From: Parvularcula sp.
GTDB lineage: Bacteria > Pseudomonadota > Alphaproteobacteria > Caulobacterales > Parvularculaceae
Direction of reading: 5' to 3'
NCBI GenBank assembly: GCA_002704915.1
Contig: PAIP01000071.1
Span: 1-62,292 of the forward strand
Length of the DNA: 62,292 bases
The translations under genes and the position numbers were made by a program. Under the pieces are notes generated by a model, which worked only from the letters and a program-made list of their open reading frames with translations, was not told where the DNA came from and made no database searches. Shown piece after piece: positions 53,795-62,292 of this stretch (positions are counted from its first letter, which is position 1; each line of letters starts with the position of its first letter).

Positions 53795-56152
53795 ATGCGG
53801 AACACGCGAAGGGCTGAGGCGAAGGCAGCGGCAAGACTTTGGGCGTTCGCGCCTCAGGATGGCGTCGGGTTGAGTTTGGAAGATCAACATCGAGACACTG
53901 CGGATACCGAGCGTTCCGGCGCTGCAGCGCTGCGCTACGTCCCGAAATGGCTGCTGTCCAATACGACGGTCGCCGCCGCGTTGATCGGCGCCGCCGCCGT
54001 CGCCTTCTTCACAACATGGTTCCTGATGTCGCCGCTGGTGGAGCGGGTCGACCGCGCGTTCCTCATGTGGATGATCATCGGCAACATTGTCATCGCTGCG
54101 GGTTTTGCGCTGCTTGTCGGCGCGCGCGTGTTTCACGTCTGGTCCAATCGCCGTCACCAGCTTGCAGGCTCGCGCACGCATATGCAGCTTGTCTGGCTGT
54201 TCTCGGCGGTTGCTGCAATCCCCGCCATCATCGCCTTTCTCTTTGCATTCACGATCCTGCGCGCAAGCCTGAACGATGTGTTCAGTGAACGGATCGATCG
54301 TTATCAGGAAACGGCGCGCGATCTCGCCAATGCGCTGGTCTCAATCAAGGGCGGCGAGATGCAGCAATCCATGCGTCTCATCGCCCAGGACATTGCGCGC
54401 CAGGAAGAGGCGGGCGTCGGTTTTGAGCAAACGCCCATCAGTTTCCGGCGTTATCTATATGCACAGGCGCAGGTCCGCGGACTTTCGGCGCTTTATCTGG
54501 TGGACGGGGAAGGGCGCATTATTGTGCGCGCAGAAGTCGAGCCGGGCGATTTCGGGCTTCCTCCGGAAGAGAAGCTCGCCGAACTGCGCGGCAGCGAGCC
54601 GGGCGACATTTTCGTCTTTGGCGTGAATAACGATGCGACGCTGGACGTGTTTCGCGGCGCCTTGCGGCTTCCTTACTACAATGGCGGCTTCCTGATCGGC
54701 TACCAGCCGGTGGACCCGATGACCACGCAACGTCTCTTCGCCGTGCGGGACGTGCGCGAGGACTGGCGCGAGGCCGAACTGGGGCGGTCGCGGCTCGAAC
54801 GCGTTTTTCTCGCCGGCTATGTGGTGCTGGCGATCATCATTCTTTTCGGCGCCATCTGGCTTGCGCTGATCGCGGCGACGCGAATCGTCCGGCCTATCGG
54901 GCGTTTGGTGAAAATGTCGGAGCGGGTCTCCGGCGGCGATCTTGGCGCACGGGTCGAAGTCTACAAGGAAGATGGCGAATTTGGCGCGCTTGCCCGGTCC
55001 ATGAATCACATGACGGCGCAGCTTCAGACCCAGCGCGACGATCTGATCGACACCAACCGGCAATTCGATGAACGCCGCCGGTTTACCGAGGCTGTGCTTT
55101 CGGGTGTTTCCGCCGGCGTGATCGGCTTGACCGGCGCGGGCCGCATCACCATCGCCAACACCTCTGCAGCGGAGCTGATCGGCGAAGAGAACGGACGCCT
55201 GACGGGCCAGAATATAAAGACGCTGATGCCGGAGCTTGGCGGACTTTTAGACCTTGCCGCGTCATCGAACGAAAACGAGGTCGGCGATCAGATCGACGTC
55301 ACCCGCCACGGCCGCACCCGCACGCTGAATGTGCGTATTGTGAAAGACGCCGCCGCGCAGGATGAGCGCTATGTCGCGACCTTCGACGACATCACCCAGT
55401 TGATCGCCGCCCAGCGCAACGCCGCCTGGGGTGACGTGGCGCGGCGCATCGCGCATGAAATCAAAAACCCGCTGACGCCGATCCAGCTTTCCGCGGAACG
55501 CTTGCGTCGGAAATATCTGGGCGAGATCCAGACCAATCCGGAGGTCTTCGAGCGCTGCACCGAAACCATCATTCGCCAGGTGAGCGACATCGGCCGCATG
55601 GTCGACGAATTCTCCTCTTTTGCACGGATGCCCAAACCGGTGATCGGGCGCGAGGATCTGCGCGAGCTTATCAAGGCCGCCGTGTTTCCGCAGAAAGTCG
55701 CGTTTCCGGATGTGGAGTTCGCGGTGGAGACGCCGGACGCGCCGGTCACGTCCGAATGTGACGGGCGGCTTATCGTTCAGGCGTTGTCGAATCTGATCAA
55801 GAACGCAGCGGAGTCGATCGGCGCGCGTGTCGCCATGGACGAGAGCGGACCTTCAGGCCGCATCGCCGTCCGGCTCGAAACCGATGGGGCGATGGCGCGC
55901 ATTCACATCATCGACAATGGCGTCGGTTTGCCGAAAGCTGAACGTCATCGTCTCGCCGAGCCTTATATGACGACGCGCGCCAAGGGCACGGGACTCGGTC
56001 TCGCCATCGTGAAAAAGGTTGCCGAGGAGCATGGCGGAACGCTGGAGTTTGCGGACGATGCGTCGCTTGGAGAGACGGGCGCGCGCATGACGATTTCATT
56101 GCTGAGGGTTGGGGCGGAAGGCTCGGCGCAGATTGCTGCGGCGGCGGAATGA
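53795..56152 (+). CDS. ntrY: Sensor histidine kinase NtrY
   Basis: 785 aa. About three TM segments near the N terminus (within residues 58-165) and a fourth at about 343-366 bracket an extracytoplasmic sensor. A HAMP domain (RPIGRLVKMSERVSGGDLGA), a PAS domain (about 435-540), HisKA with the phospho-accepting His554 (RIAHEIKNPLTPIQLSAERL) and an HATPase follow (NLIKNAAES, DNGVGLPKAERHRLAEPYM, GTGLGLAIVKK). It signals to NtrX, encoded 26 bp downstream. It is linked in alphaproteobacteria to nitrogen, redox and envelope responses. Confidence 0.95.
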   Translation: MRNTRRAEAKAAARLWAFAPQDGVGLSLEDQHRDTADTERSGAAALRYVPKWLLSNTTVAAALIGAAAVAFFTTWFLMSPLVERVDRAFLMWMIIGNIVIAAGFALLVGARVFHVWSNRRHQLAGSRTHMQLVWLFSAVAAIPAIIAFLFAFTILRASLNDVFSERIDRYQETARDLANALVSIKGGEMQQSMRLIAQDIARQEEAGVGFEQTPISFRRYLYAQAQVRGLSALYLVDGEGRIIVRAEVEPGDFGLPPEEKLAELRGSEPGDIFVFGVNNDATLDVFRGALRLPYYNGGFLIGYQPVDPMTTQRLFAVRDVREDWREAELGRSRLERVFLAGYVVLAIIILFGAIWLALIAATRIVRPIGRLVKMSERVSGGDLGARVEVYKEDGEFGALARSMNHMTAQLQTQRDDLIDTNRQFDERRRFTEAVLSGVSAGVIGLTGAGRITIANTSAAELIGEENGRLTGQNIKTLMPELGGLLDLAASSNENEVGDQIDVTRHGRTRTLNVRIVKDAAAQDERYVATFDDITQLIAAQRNAAWGDVARRIAHEIKNPLTPIQLSAERLRRKYLGEIQTNPEVFERCTETIIRQVSDIGRMVDEFSSFARMPKPVIGREDLRELIKAAVFPQKVAFPDVEFAVETPDAPVTSECDGRLIVQALSNLIKNAAESIGARVAMDESGPSGRIAVRLETDGAMARIHIIDNGVGLPKAERHRLAEPYMTTRAKGTGLGLAIVKKVAEEHGGTLEFADDASLGETGARMTISLLRVGAEGSAQIAAAAE

Positions 56153-56178
56153 CAACAGGGAAGAAGGCGTAGGGATTT

Positions 56179-57567
56179 ATGAGTATCGACGTTCTGGTCG
56201 TTGACGACGAAGTAGACATTCGCGAACTGATCTCAGGCATCCTTGAGGATGAAGGTTTTGCGCCGCGAACCGCGGCCAATTCCACCGAAGCGCTTGCGGC
56301 GGTGCGCGACCGATTGCCTTCTCTCGTTATTCTCGATGTCTGGCTTCAGAATTCGCAGATGGACGGGATTGAGATTCTGGAAGCCCTGAAGAAGCTTCAT
56401 CCGGATATCCCTGTTGTGATTATTTCCGGACACGGAACGATTGAAACTGCGGTGGCGGCGATCAAGAAGGGCGCTTATGACTTCGTTGAAAAACCGTTTA
56501 ACGCCGACCGCCTGATCCTTGCTGTCAATCGCGCGCTGGAGGCGGCGCGCCTGAACCGCGAGGTCTCCGAGTTGCGCGAGCGCGCGCCGGACTGGGGGCT
56601 GATCGGCTCCTCCGCCGCGGTCGCGTCCTTGCGCAATGTCATTGAACGCGTCGCGGACGCGCGCTCGCGGGTCCTGATTTCCGGTCCTCCGGGGTCCGGC
56701 AAGGAAATGATCGCCCGGCTGCTTCATGCGCGATCGAGCCGCAAAAATCGTCCCTTCGTGGTGGCGAGCGCCGCGTCCATCGCGCCTGACCGTATGGAGG
56801 AGGAGCTGTTCGGCATTGAAGGTCCCGACGGCTCCACGCAAATGATCGGCCTCATGGAAAAAGCCCATGGCGGCACGCTGATGTTCGATGAGATCTCGGA
56901 CATGCCGCTGGAGACGCAAGGCAAGATCCTGCGGGTGCTGGTGGAGCAGCGTTTCAAGCGCGTCGGCGGTCAGAAGGCGGTGGAAGTCGATGTGCGCATC
57001 GTCTCGACGACCTCCAACGATCTTCTGGCGCTCGCAGGCGAAGGCCGTTTCCGCGAAGACCTTTTCCATCGTCTCAACGTTGTTTCCATCAATGCGCCGG
57101 GTCTCAACGAACGGCGCGAGGACATTCCTGCGCTCACCGCCTTTTTCGTCGACCGCATTGCGAAGGCTTCCGGCCTGCCGAAGCGGCCCCTGTCGCCGGA
57201 GGCCATGGCGGCGCTGCAGGCCTGCGCCTGGCCCGGCAATGTGCGCCAGCTTCGTAACGTGATCGAAAGAACCCTCATTCTCATGGGCCGCGACCCGGAA
57301 ATCGAAATCACCTGCGAGCATTTGCCGACCGAAGTCATGGACTCAGGTCTCACGATCCCGGCCGGGGAGGGGCTTGAACAGATCATCACGCTGCCCTTGC
57401 GCGAGGCGCGCGAGCGTTTTGAGCGTGAGTATCTGATTGCGCAGATCAACCGATTCGGCGGCAATATCTCCCGGACGGCTGCGTTTATCGGCATGGAGCG
57501 CTCTGCGCTGCACCGGAAGCTGAAAGCGCTTGGCGTTAATGGGCAAATGCGCGTGGAAAGCGCCTGA
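56179..57567 (+). CDS. ntrX: Response regulator NtrX
   Basis: 462 aa. Receiver domain with Asp53 (VILDVWLQNS) and the conserved Lys (VEKPFNADRL). An AAA+ domain has Walker A (SGPPGSGKEMIARLL) and Walker B (GGTLMFDEISDMP). A C-terminal Fis-type HTH follows (GGNISRTAAFIGMERSALHR). The GAFTGA loop needed to contact sigma-54 is missing, replaced by GPDGSTQMIGLME. Alphaproteobacterial NtrX is known for this, so it probably acts as a sigma-70-dependent regulator or repressor. Confidence 0.95.
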   Translation: MSIDVLVVDDEVDIRELISGILEDEGFAPRTAANSTEALAAVRDRLPSLVILDVWLQNSQMDGIEILEALKKLHPDIPVVIISGHGTIETAVAAIKKGAYDFVEKPFNADRLILAVNRALEAARLNREVSELRERAPDWGLIGSSAAVASLRNVIERVADARSRVLISGPPGSGKEMIARLLHARSSRKNRPFVVASAASIAPDRMEEELFGIEGPDGSTQMIGLMEKAHGGTLMFDEISDMPLETQGKILRVLVEQRFKRVGGQKAVEVDVRIVSTTSNDLLALAGEGRFREDLFHRLNVVSINAPGLNERREDIPALTAFFVDRIAKASGLPKRPLSPEAMAALQACAWPGNVRQLRNVIERTLILMGRDPEIEITCEHLPTEVMDSGLTIPAGEGLEQIITLPLREARERFEREYLIAQINRFGGNISRTAAFIGMERSALHRKLKALGVNGQMRVESA

Positions 57568-57612
57568 ACGGTCGCGTATAGCTTTCAGGTGAACAAAAGG
57601 ATTGGATAGATC

Positions 57613-58986
57613 ATGCGCGTGATCGTTTGCGGCGCAGGACGCGTCGGCGTCGGCATCGCGCGGCGCCTGTCGCGCGAAAATAATGAAGTGACGGTGGTCG
57701 ATCAGTCGAAAGATCTGATCCGCGCCGTGACCGAGCGGCTCGATGTGCGCGGCATTGTCGGCAATGGCGCCTATCCCCAGACGCTGGAGGAGGCCGGCGC
57801 GCGCGAGGCCGACATGATCATCGCCGTCACCTTTTCCGACGAAGTGAACATGGTGGCGTGCCAGATCGCTCATTCGCTTTTCAAGGTGCCGACGAAGATC
57901 GCCCGTGTGCGCGCGCAAGGGTATCTCGACCCGCGCTATTCGGACATTTTCTCTCGCAATCACCTGCCCATCGATGTGGTGATCTCGCCGGAGCGCGAGG
58001 TTTCCGAAGCGATCATTCAGCGCCTTTCGACGCCGGGCGCCTTCGAAACCAAATCATTCGTGGACGGACGGGTGTGGGCGGTGGGCGTCAAGCTGCGCGA
58101 CGACTGTCCCATTATCAACACGCCGCTGCGTCAGGTGGCGGAACTTTTCCCGGATTTAAAGATCACCATCGTCGCCATCAAACGCGGCGACAATATGTGG
58201 CGCGCCCATTCCGGCGATATGCTGGAGACGGGCGACCGCGTCTTCTTCATCGCTGACCGCGCCGATGTGGCGCGCGCCCTGGAAATCATGGGCGAGGCGG
58301 GGCGTGCGGCGCGCCGGGTCATCATCGTCGGCGGCGGCAATATCGGCCTCTTCGTCGCCAAGGGCCTTGAAAAGACCGGCAACATGAAAATCCGGCTCAT
58401 TGAACGCAACCGCAAGCGCGCCGAGGATATCGCCGAAGAGCTTGAGCGCACCATCGTCCTCCAGGGCGACGGGCTCGATCGTTCGATCCTTCGCGAAGCC
58501 GGCGTCGCCGAGGCGGAGACGGTCGTTTCCGTCACGGACAACGATCAGGTGAACATTCTGGCGTCGGTAGTCGCGAAGCGCGAGGGCGCGCGCCGCTCCA
58601 TGGCGCTGGTCAACGATCAGGATTACGGCCCGATCACCGAGGCCGTGGGCGTCGACCGCTATGTGGACCCGCGGGCGACAACCATCTCGACCATCCTTCA
58701 ACATATCCGGCGCGGGCGCATCAAGGGCGTCTATTCGCTCTCTGACGGCGATGCGGAGCTGATCGACGCCATCGCGCTCGAAACGTCGCCCCTGGTGGGC
58801 AAGCCCTTGCGCGAAGCCAACCTGCCGGAAGGCGTGATGATCGGCGCGGTCTATCGCGACAATGAAGTGCAGATGCCCACGGGCGACATGGTGATCAACG
58901 CCGGCGACCGCGTCGTCCTCATGTCCATGCGCGAAAATGTGAAAGACGTCGAACAGATGTTCCGCGTCAGTATCGAATATTTCTAA
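57613..58986 (+). CDS. trkA: Trk potassium transporter NAD-binding subunit TrkA
   Basis: 457 aa. Two RCK modules, each with an NAD-binding motif (VIVCGAGRVGVGIARRL; VIIVGGGNIGLFVAKGLEK) and a TrkA-C domain (ending GDRVFFIADRADVARALEIM and GDRVVLMSMRENVKDVEQM). It gates TrkH by nucleotide binding. It lies directly after ntrX as in other alphaproteobacteria, and trkH follows after 6 bp. Confidence 0.96.
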   Translation: MRVIVCGAGRVGVGIARRLSRENNEVTVVDQSKDLIRAVTERLDVRGIVGNGAYPQTLEEAGAREADMIIAVTFSDEVNMVACQIAHSLFKVPTKIARVRAQGYLDPRYSDIFSRNHLPIDVVISPEREVSEAIIQRLSTPGAFETKSFVDGRVWAVGVKLRDDCPIINTPLRQVAELFPDLKITIVAIKRGDNMWRAHSGDMLETGDRVFFIADRADVARALEIMGEAGRAARRVIIVGGGNIGLFVAKGLEKTGNMKIRLIERNRKRAEDIAEELERTIVLQGDGLDRSILREAGVAEAETVVSVTDNDQVNILASVVAKREGARRSMALVNDQDYGPITEAVGVDRYVDPRATTISTILQHIRRGRIKGVYSLSDGDAELIDAIALETSPLVGKPLREANLPEGVMIGAVYRDNEVQMPTGDMVINAGDRVVLMSMRENVKDVEQMFRVSIEYF

Positions 58987-58992
58987 AGGCTG

Positions 58993-60384
58993 ATGGAGCT
59001 AACCAGCATTCTGCGGATGTCCGCCATGCTGCTGCTGATCGTTGCGGCGGCGATGGTTGCGCCCCTCCTGTTGGCCTTTGCAGGCGGGGAGGAAACCGCC
59101 GGGGCATATCTTTTCGCCGCCGCCGTCTCCGCCATGGTTGGCGCCGGCGCCTATGTCGCCTCCATGGGCAAACGGTCGCCTTCCGGGTTTCGCGGCGCGC
59201 TTTCGGTTATTCTTTTGTGGTGGGCGCTGGTTCCGGCTTTTGCGGCGCCGCCGCTGATGGCCGAGGGGCTGTCCTTCGCCGACGCCTATTTCGAAGCGGT
59301 TTCGGCACTGACGACGACTGGCGCATGGCTGTCTTACGAGGCTGCGATCGCGAGTCCCTCAAGCATGTTATGGCGCGCGACGCTGCAATGGCTTGGCGGC
59401 CTCGCCTCGCTCGCCATCGCGGCGGCGATCTTCATCCGTCCCGCCTTTATCGGCATCGATACGCTGCTGCCGCCTTTTTCCCGCGGGGACCGCAATTCTT
59501 ATCTCAAACCTTTGCGCAACGCGGCTGTTTCCTTCGCCGCCGTTTACGCCGTTGTGACGCTGGCGGCTTTCGCCGCGATGGCGTTCGCGGGCGCGCCGAC
59601 GCTCGATGCGGTCATCATGGCCATGACCACGGCGGCGTCAGGCGGCTTTATTCCCAGGGTCGAGGGCGTCGCCGCCTATAACACCAATGTTGAAGTTGCG
59701 TTGTTCTTTTTCACGCTGCTCGGCGGCGTCAATTTCATTCTCATCGCCCGTGTTATAAAAACGGAGCGCGAAAAACTGCGCGATATTGAAACGGGCGCCT
59801 ATCTGATGATCGTTATCTGGGCGGCGATCCTGTTCTGGCTCACCGCGGGGGCCGGGGATGTCGTGCTTCTGGGGCCGCAACTGTTCAACGCCGCCTCGCT
59901 CGTCACCACCAATGGCTATATGATCGGCGAAACGCCGCCGCTGCTTGCCTGTCTCGTTACGGCGATTATCGGCGCCGCGGCGGTCTCCACGGCCGGCGGT
60001 TTCAAGGTGCTGCGCTGGCTCGTCATCATGCGTCGCGCGCGCGAGGAAATCCGCCGGCTCATTACCCCCGGCGCCGTTTTCGGGCGCCGCCGTGTGGCCA
60101 ATGAACTCGGCGTCTGGATTCATTTTCTTGTCTTTACGATGACGCTCGCCTTTTTGCTGATGGCGCTGTCCATTGGCGGGCATTCTTTCGATCTCGCCGC
60201 CTCGGCGGCGGTTGCGGCGCTCTCCAATGCCGGGCCGCTGATCGCGCTTGCTGGGGAGCAAGGAGACGGCTACGCCGTTTTCGAAGAGCCTTTGCGCTGG
60301 CTTTTATGCGTCGGCATGATCCTCGGGAGGCTGGAGGGAGCCGTGGCGCTGGCGCTCGTCAACCGCGCATTCTGGAGATGGTAA
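58993..60384 (+). CDS. trkH: Trk potassium transporter membrane subunit
   Basis: 463 aa with about ten TM segments and four pore-loop repeats: ALTTTGAWLSYE, MTTAASGGFIPR, LVTTNGYMIGE, and SNAGPLIALAG near the end. The first selectivity position reads TTTGAW, as in TrkH. It takes up K+ with TrkA as regulator. Co-transcribed with trkA and dat (4-bp gap to dat). Confidence 0.94.
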   Translation: MELTSILRMSAMLLLIVAAAMVAPLLLAFAGGEETAGAYLFAAAVSAMVGAGAYVASMGKRSPSGFRGALSVILLWWALVPAFAAPPLMAEGLSFADAYFEAVSALTTTGAWLSYEAAIASPSSMLWRATLQWLGGLASLAIAAAIFIRPAFIGIDTLLPPFSRGDRNSYLKPLRNAAVSFAAVYAVVTLAAFAAMAFAGAPTLDAVIMAMTTAASGGFIPRVEGVAAYNTNVEVALFFFTLLGGVNFILIARVIKTEREKLRDIETGAYLMIVIWAAILFWLTAGAGDVVLLGPQLFNAASLVTTNGYMIGETPPLLACLVTAIIGAAAVSTAGGFKVLRWLVIMRRAREEIRRLITPGAVFGRRRVANELGVWIHFLVFTMTLAFLLMALSIGGHSFDLAASAAVAALSNAGPLIALAGEQGDGYAVFEEPLRWLLCVGMILGRLEGAVALALVNRAFWRW

Positions 60385-60388
60385 GGTC

Positions 60389-61243
60389 ATGACCCGCATC
60401 GCTTATGTAAACGGTCAATATGTTCCGCAAAGCGCGGCGACGGTTCATATAGAGGATCGCGGCTACCAGTTCGCGGACGGGGTCTATGAGGTCTGCATCG
60501 TCGTCAATGGACGTTACTGGGATATGGAAGGCCATCTCGCGCGGCTGCAGCGTTCCTTGAACGAATTGCAGATGGCGGCGCCCATGGACATTGAGGCCCT
60601 GAAAGTCGTTATGGGCGAGGTGGTGCGGCGCAACCGGCTGAAAAACGCGCTGGTTTATATGCAAGTGACGCGCGGCGTCGCGCCCCGCAATCATCCCTTC
60701 CCGCCGGAAGGGACGCGGCCGTCTCTCGTCATCACCGCACGGCGCTTCGATCTTGATCAGTCGGACGCCAAGGCGAAAACGGGGGTTTCGGTGATTTCTC
60801 AGCCGGATATCCGCTGGGGCCGGGTCGATATCAAAACTGTCGGGCTGCTTCCCAATGCGCTGGCCAAGCAGGCCGCGGCGGAAGCCGGCGCCGCCGAGGC
60901 GCTGCTCGTCCGCGACGGCGTCGTCACCGAGTGCTCCTCTTCGAACGCCTGGATCGTTGATGAGACCGGCGCCATCGTCACCCATCCCAAGACCAACCGG
61001 ATTCTCGGCGGCATCACCCGGCAGACCGCCATCGCCTGCGCCGAGGAACTGCAGATCAAGGTGATCGAGCGGCCCTTCACCCTGGAGGAGGCGAAGGCGG
61101 CGCCGGAAGTATTTATTACTTCCGCTACCTCCTTCGTCATGCCCGTAATCTCCGTCGACGGCGTGCGAATCGGCTCGGGCAAGCCCGGTCCCGTCGCCAT
61201 GCGCCTTCGGGAAGCCTACAAGGCGCGCGCTGCAAGGGGTTGA
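60389..61243 (+). CDS. dat: D-amino-acid transaminase (class IV PLP enzyme)
   Basis: 284 aa. Begins RIAYVNGQYVPQSAATVHIE and DRGYQFADGVYEVC as in D-alanine aminotransferase. The PLP Lys is in RVDIKTVGLLPNALAKQAAA, and the phosphate loop is TSATSFVMPVISVDG. It makes D-Glu/D-Ala-type amino acids for peptidoglycan or degrades D-amino acids. Class IV enzymes can also be branched-chain or ADC lyases, but the RGYQF start favours Dat. Confidence 0.9.
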   Translation: MTRIAYVNGQYVPQSAATVHIEDRGYQFADGVYEVCIVVNGRYWDMEGHLARLQRSLNELQMAAPMDIEALKVVMGEVVRRNRLKNALVYMQVTRGVAPRNHPFPPEGTRPSLVITARRFDLDQSDAKAKTGVSVISQPDIRWGRVDIKTVGLLPNALAKQAAAEAGAAEALLVRDGVVTECSSSNAWIVDETGAIVTHPKTNRILGGITRQTAIACAEELQIKVIERPFTLEEAKAAPEVFITSATSFVMPVISVDGVRIGSGKPGPVAMRLREAYKARAARG

Positions 61244-61390
61244 AAAGCGGGATTTTCACCCGATTTCGGTAATTCGGCGCAACAAACGCGTGATTGGCCG
61301 CGCAAACCAGTTGCCAGCTTCCATAATCCGGGCCATGATCATTGCTGCGCTGCAATAAAAAACACGAACCGACTCGGAGAAGCGGGACCA

Positions 61391-61630
61391 ATGAGCGAGA
61401 AGAAGCAAAACTTGCAGGACACGTTCCTGAACCATGTTCGCAAGACGAAGATTCCGGTGACGATCTTCCTGGTGAACGGCGTGAAATTGCAGGGTATCGT
61501 TAGCTGGTTTGATAATTTCTGCGTCTTGCTGAAGCGCGACGGGCACGCCCAGCTTGTTTACAAGCACGCAATTTCAACCGTGATGCCGCAAGCGCCGGTG
61601 ACCTTATGGGACGGTGAAGACGGCGAATAA
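61391..61630 (+). CDS. hfq: RNA chaperone Hfq
   Basis: 79 aa. Sm1 ([40 protein letters not shown]) and Sm2 ([12 protein letters not shown]) motifs are complete, with Gln8-type QDTFLN for RNA binding. Hexameric chaperone for sRNA-mRNA pairing. The C-terminal tail is short, as in alphaproteobacteria. hflX follows. Confidence 0.97.
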   Translation: MSEKKQNLQDTFLNHVRKTKIPVTIFLVNGVKLQGIVSWFDNFCVLLKRDGHAQLVYKHAISTVMPQAPVTLWDGEDGE

Positions 61631-61672
61631 GCCGCTTTCGGGACCGCCACCCAATTTCATGGTAGTAACCCT

Positions 61673-61701
61673 GCGCCTCGCTTCGCATATATGCGAGGCG
61701 C
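61673..61701 (+). terminator. Hairpin between hfq and hflX
   Basis: GCGCCTCGC and GCGAGGCGC form a perfect 9-bp stem, with an inner CGCATATATGCG palindrome able to refold. A GTTTTT run follows 10 bases later, which is late for a terminator. It may be a partial terminator that lets hflX be expressed at lower level. Confidence 0.45.
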
Positions 61702-61719
61702 GTGTAGGCTTGTTTTTCA

Positions 61720-62292
61720 ATGTCAGAACCAAAGCAGTCTGAAAATCTTTTTGCGATTGTCGTTCATCCCGCCCTGCGCGGCGATGAAGGGTTGCGCGCG
61801 CCTGAAGCCCGTCTCGAAGAGGCGGCGGGTCTCGCCGCCGCGATCGATCTTGATGTGGTCGACACGCTCATCGTTCCCGTTCAAAAGCCCCGACCGGCGA
61901 CGCTGATCGGCGCCGGCAAGGTGGAGGAGATCAGCGCCCGGCTTGATGCACATGATCCGCGCCCGGCGCTCGTCATCGTCGACGGATCGCTTTCGCCCGT
62001 TCAACACCGGAATCTGGAAAAAGAATGGAACGTCAAAGTGCTCGACCGCACGGCGCTCATTCTCGAAATTTTCGGCGACCGCGCACAGACGGCGGAGGGC
62101 CGCCTGCAGGTCGATCTCGCCCATCTCGATTATCAGCGTTCGCGGCTGGTGCGGTCCTGGACCCACCTTGAACGCCAGCGCGGCGGCGCCGGTTTTCTCG
62201 GCGGTCCTGGCGAAAGACAGATCGAGTCCGACCGCCGCGCCCTCGACGACAAAATCGTGCGTCTGAAGAAAAAACTCGAGGAGGTGCGGCGC
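61720..62292 (+). CDS. hflX: Ribosome-splitting GTPase HflX, N-terminal part
   Basis: 191 codons are in the window and the frame runs off the end. The start at 61720 gives MSEPKQSENLFAIVVHPALR. The HflX N-terminal domain is recognisable (ATLIGAGKVEEISARL, LVIVDGSLSPVQHRNLEKEW, VLDRTALILEIFGDRAQTAE) with the start of the GTPase-linking helix (GGAGFLGGPGERQIESDRRA). It splits stalled or hibernating ribosomes. Its place after hfq is typical. Confidence 0.95.
   Translation, partial: MSEPKQSENLFAIVVHPALRGDEGLRAPEARLEEAAGLAAAIDLDVVDTLIVPVQKPRPATLIGAGKVEEISARLDAHDPRPALVIVDGSLSPVQHRNLEKEWNVKVLDRTALILEIFGDRAQTAEGRLQVDLAHLDYQRSRLVRSWTHLERQRGGAGFLGGPGERQIESDRRALDDKIVRLKKKLEEVRR

Overview
The window is about 62 kb of GC-rich chromosome from an alphaproteobacterium. 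The evidence is gene order: greA-carB / carA-yqeY-dnaG-rpoD, then lipA ... ratA-cinA-ispDF-dusB-ntrY-ntrX-trkA-trkH-dat-hfq-hflX, both familiar alphaproteobacterial backbones. NtrY/NtrX, an IspD-IspF fusion and a DnaG without the usual zinc ligands fit the same group. The many secreted lipoproteins, a large TonB-dependent receptor and a membrane-type EF-hand protein suggest an aquatic, oligotrophic Caulobacterales/Parvularculales-like bacterium. The genus cannot be fixed from sequence alone.

Layout. 1-520 is debris: the end of an IS3-family element, an AT-rich gene fragment cut by it, and a decayed copy of the last 33 or so codons of greA. 522-2249 is a LuxR-type regulator fused to an alpha/beta-hydrolase domain whose catalytic residues are lost. 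2586-6569 is greA and carB. 6783-12725 is an accessory block between carB and carA: an ArsR-SRPBCC pair, a coiled-coil lipoprotein, a Vgb-like propeller with a CxxCH protein, an MBL hydrolase, a thioesterase and a hemerythrin. 12792-14649 is carA and yqeY. 14650-21004 is a second accessory block (LytTR regulator, acyltransferase, XRE-DUF2975 module, Rap1a-like protein, FAD monooxygenase, serine hydrolase). 21017-27059 holds typA, dnaG and rpoD. 27183-41335 is mostly envelope and stress genes: serine hydrolase, SnoaL-like proteins, M48 protease, a MerR-controlled hydrolase, a DUF885-PepSY operon, an RHH-EF-hand protein, and alanine dehydrogenase with its Lrp-type regulator. 41408-62292 is the second backbone, interrupted by a GST, a secreted propeller, a TonB receptor and a lipoprotein.

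How the genes work together. carA and carB make carbamoyl phosphate. dnaG, rpoD and typA serve replication, transcription and translation. ispDF, lipA, dusB and ratA serve cofactor, isoprenoid, tRNA and quinone functions. ntrYX senses envelope, redox or nitrogen state next to the TrkAH potassium system. Hfq and HflX close the block. ntrB and ntrC, usually found between dusB and ntrY, are absent.

The most striking observation is structural. Decayed copies of the last 33-34 codons of two housekeeping genes, greA (420-519) and cinA (48951-49054), each lie 1.1-2.1 kb beyond the 3' end of the intact gene, in the same orientation, with a small cargo gene filling the gap. This suggests that cargo entered twice by recombination anchored in a conserved gene, displacing the old 3' end. 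Other points of interest are the sensor-like pseudo-hydrolase LuxR protein, a ribbon-helix-helix/EF-hand fusion with two plausible starts, three mosaic palindromic repeats and several well-formed operators. No rRNA, tRNA or CRISPR array was recognised.
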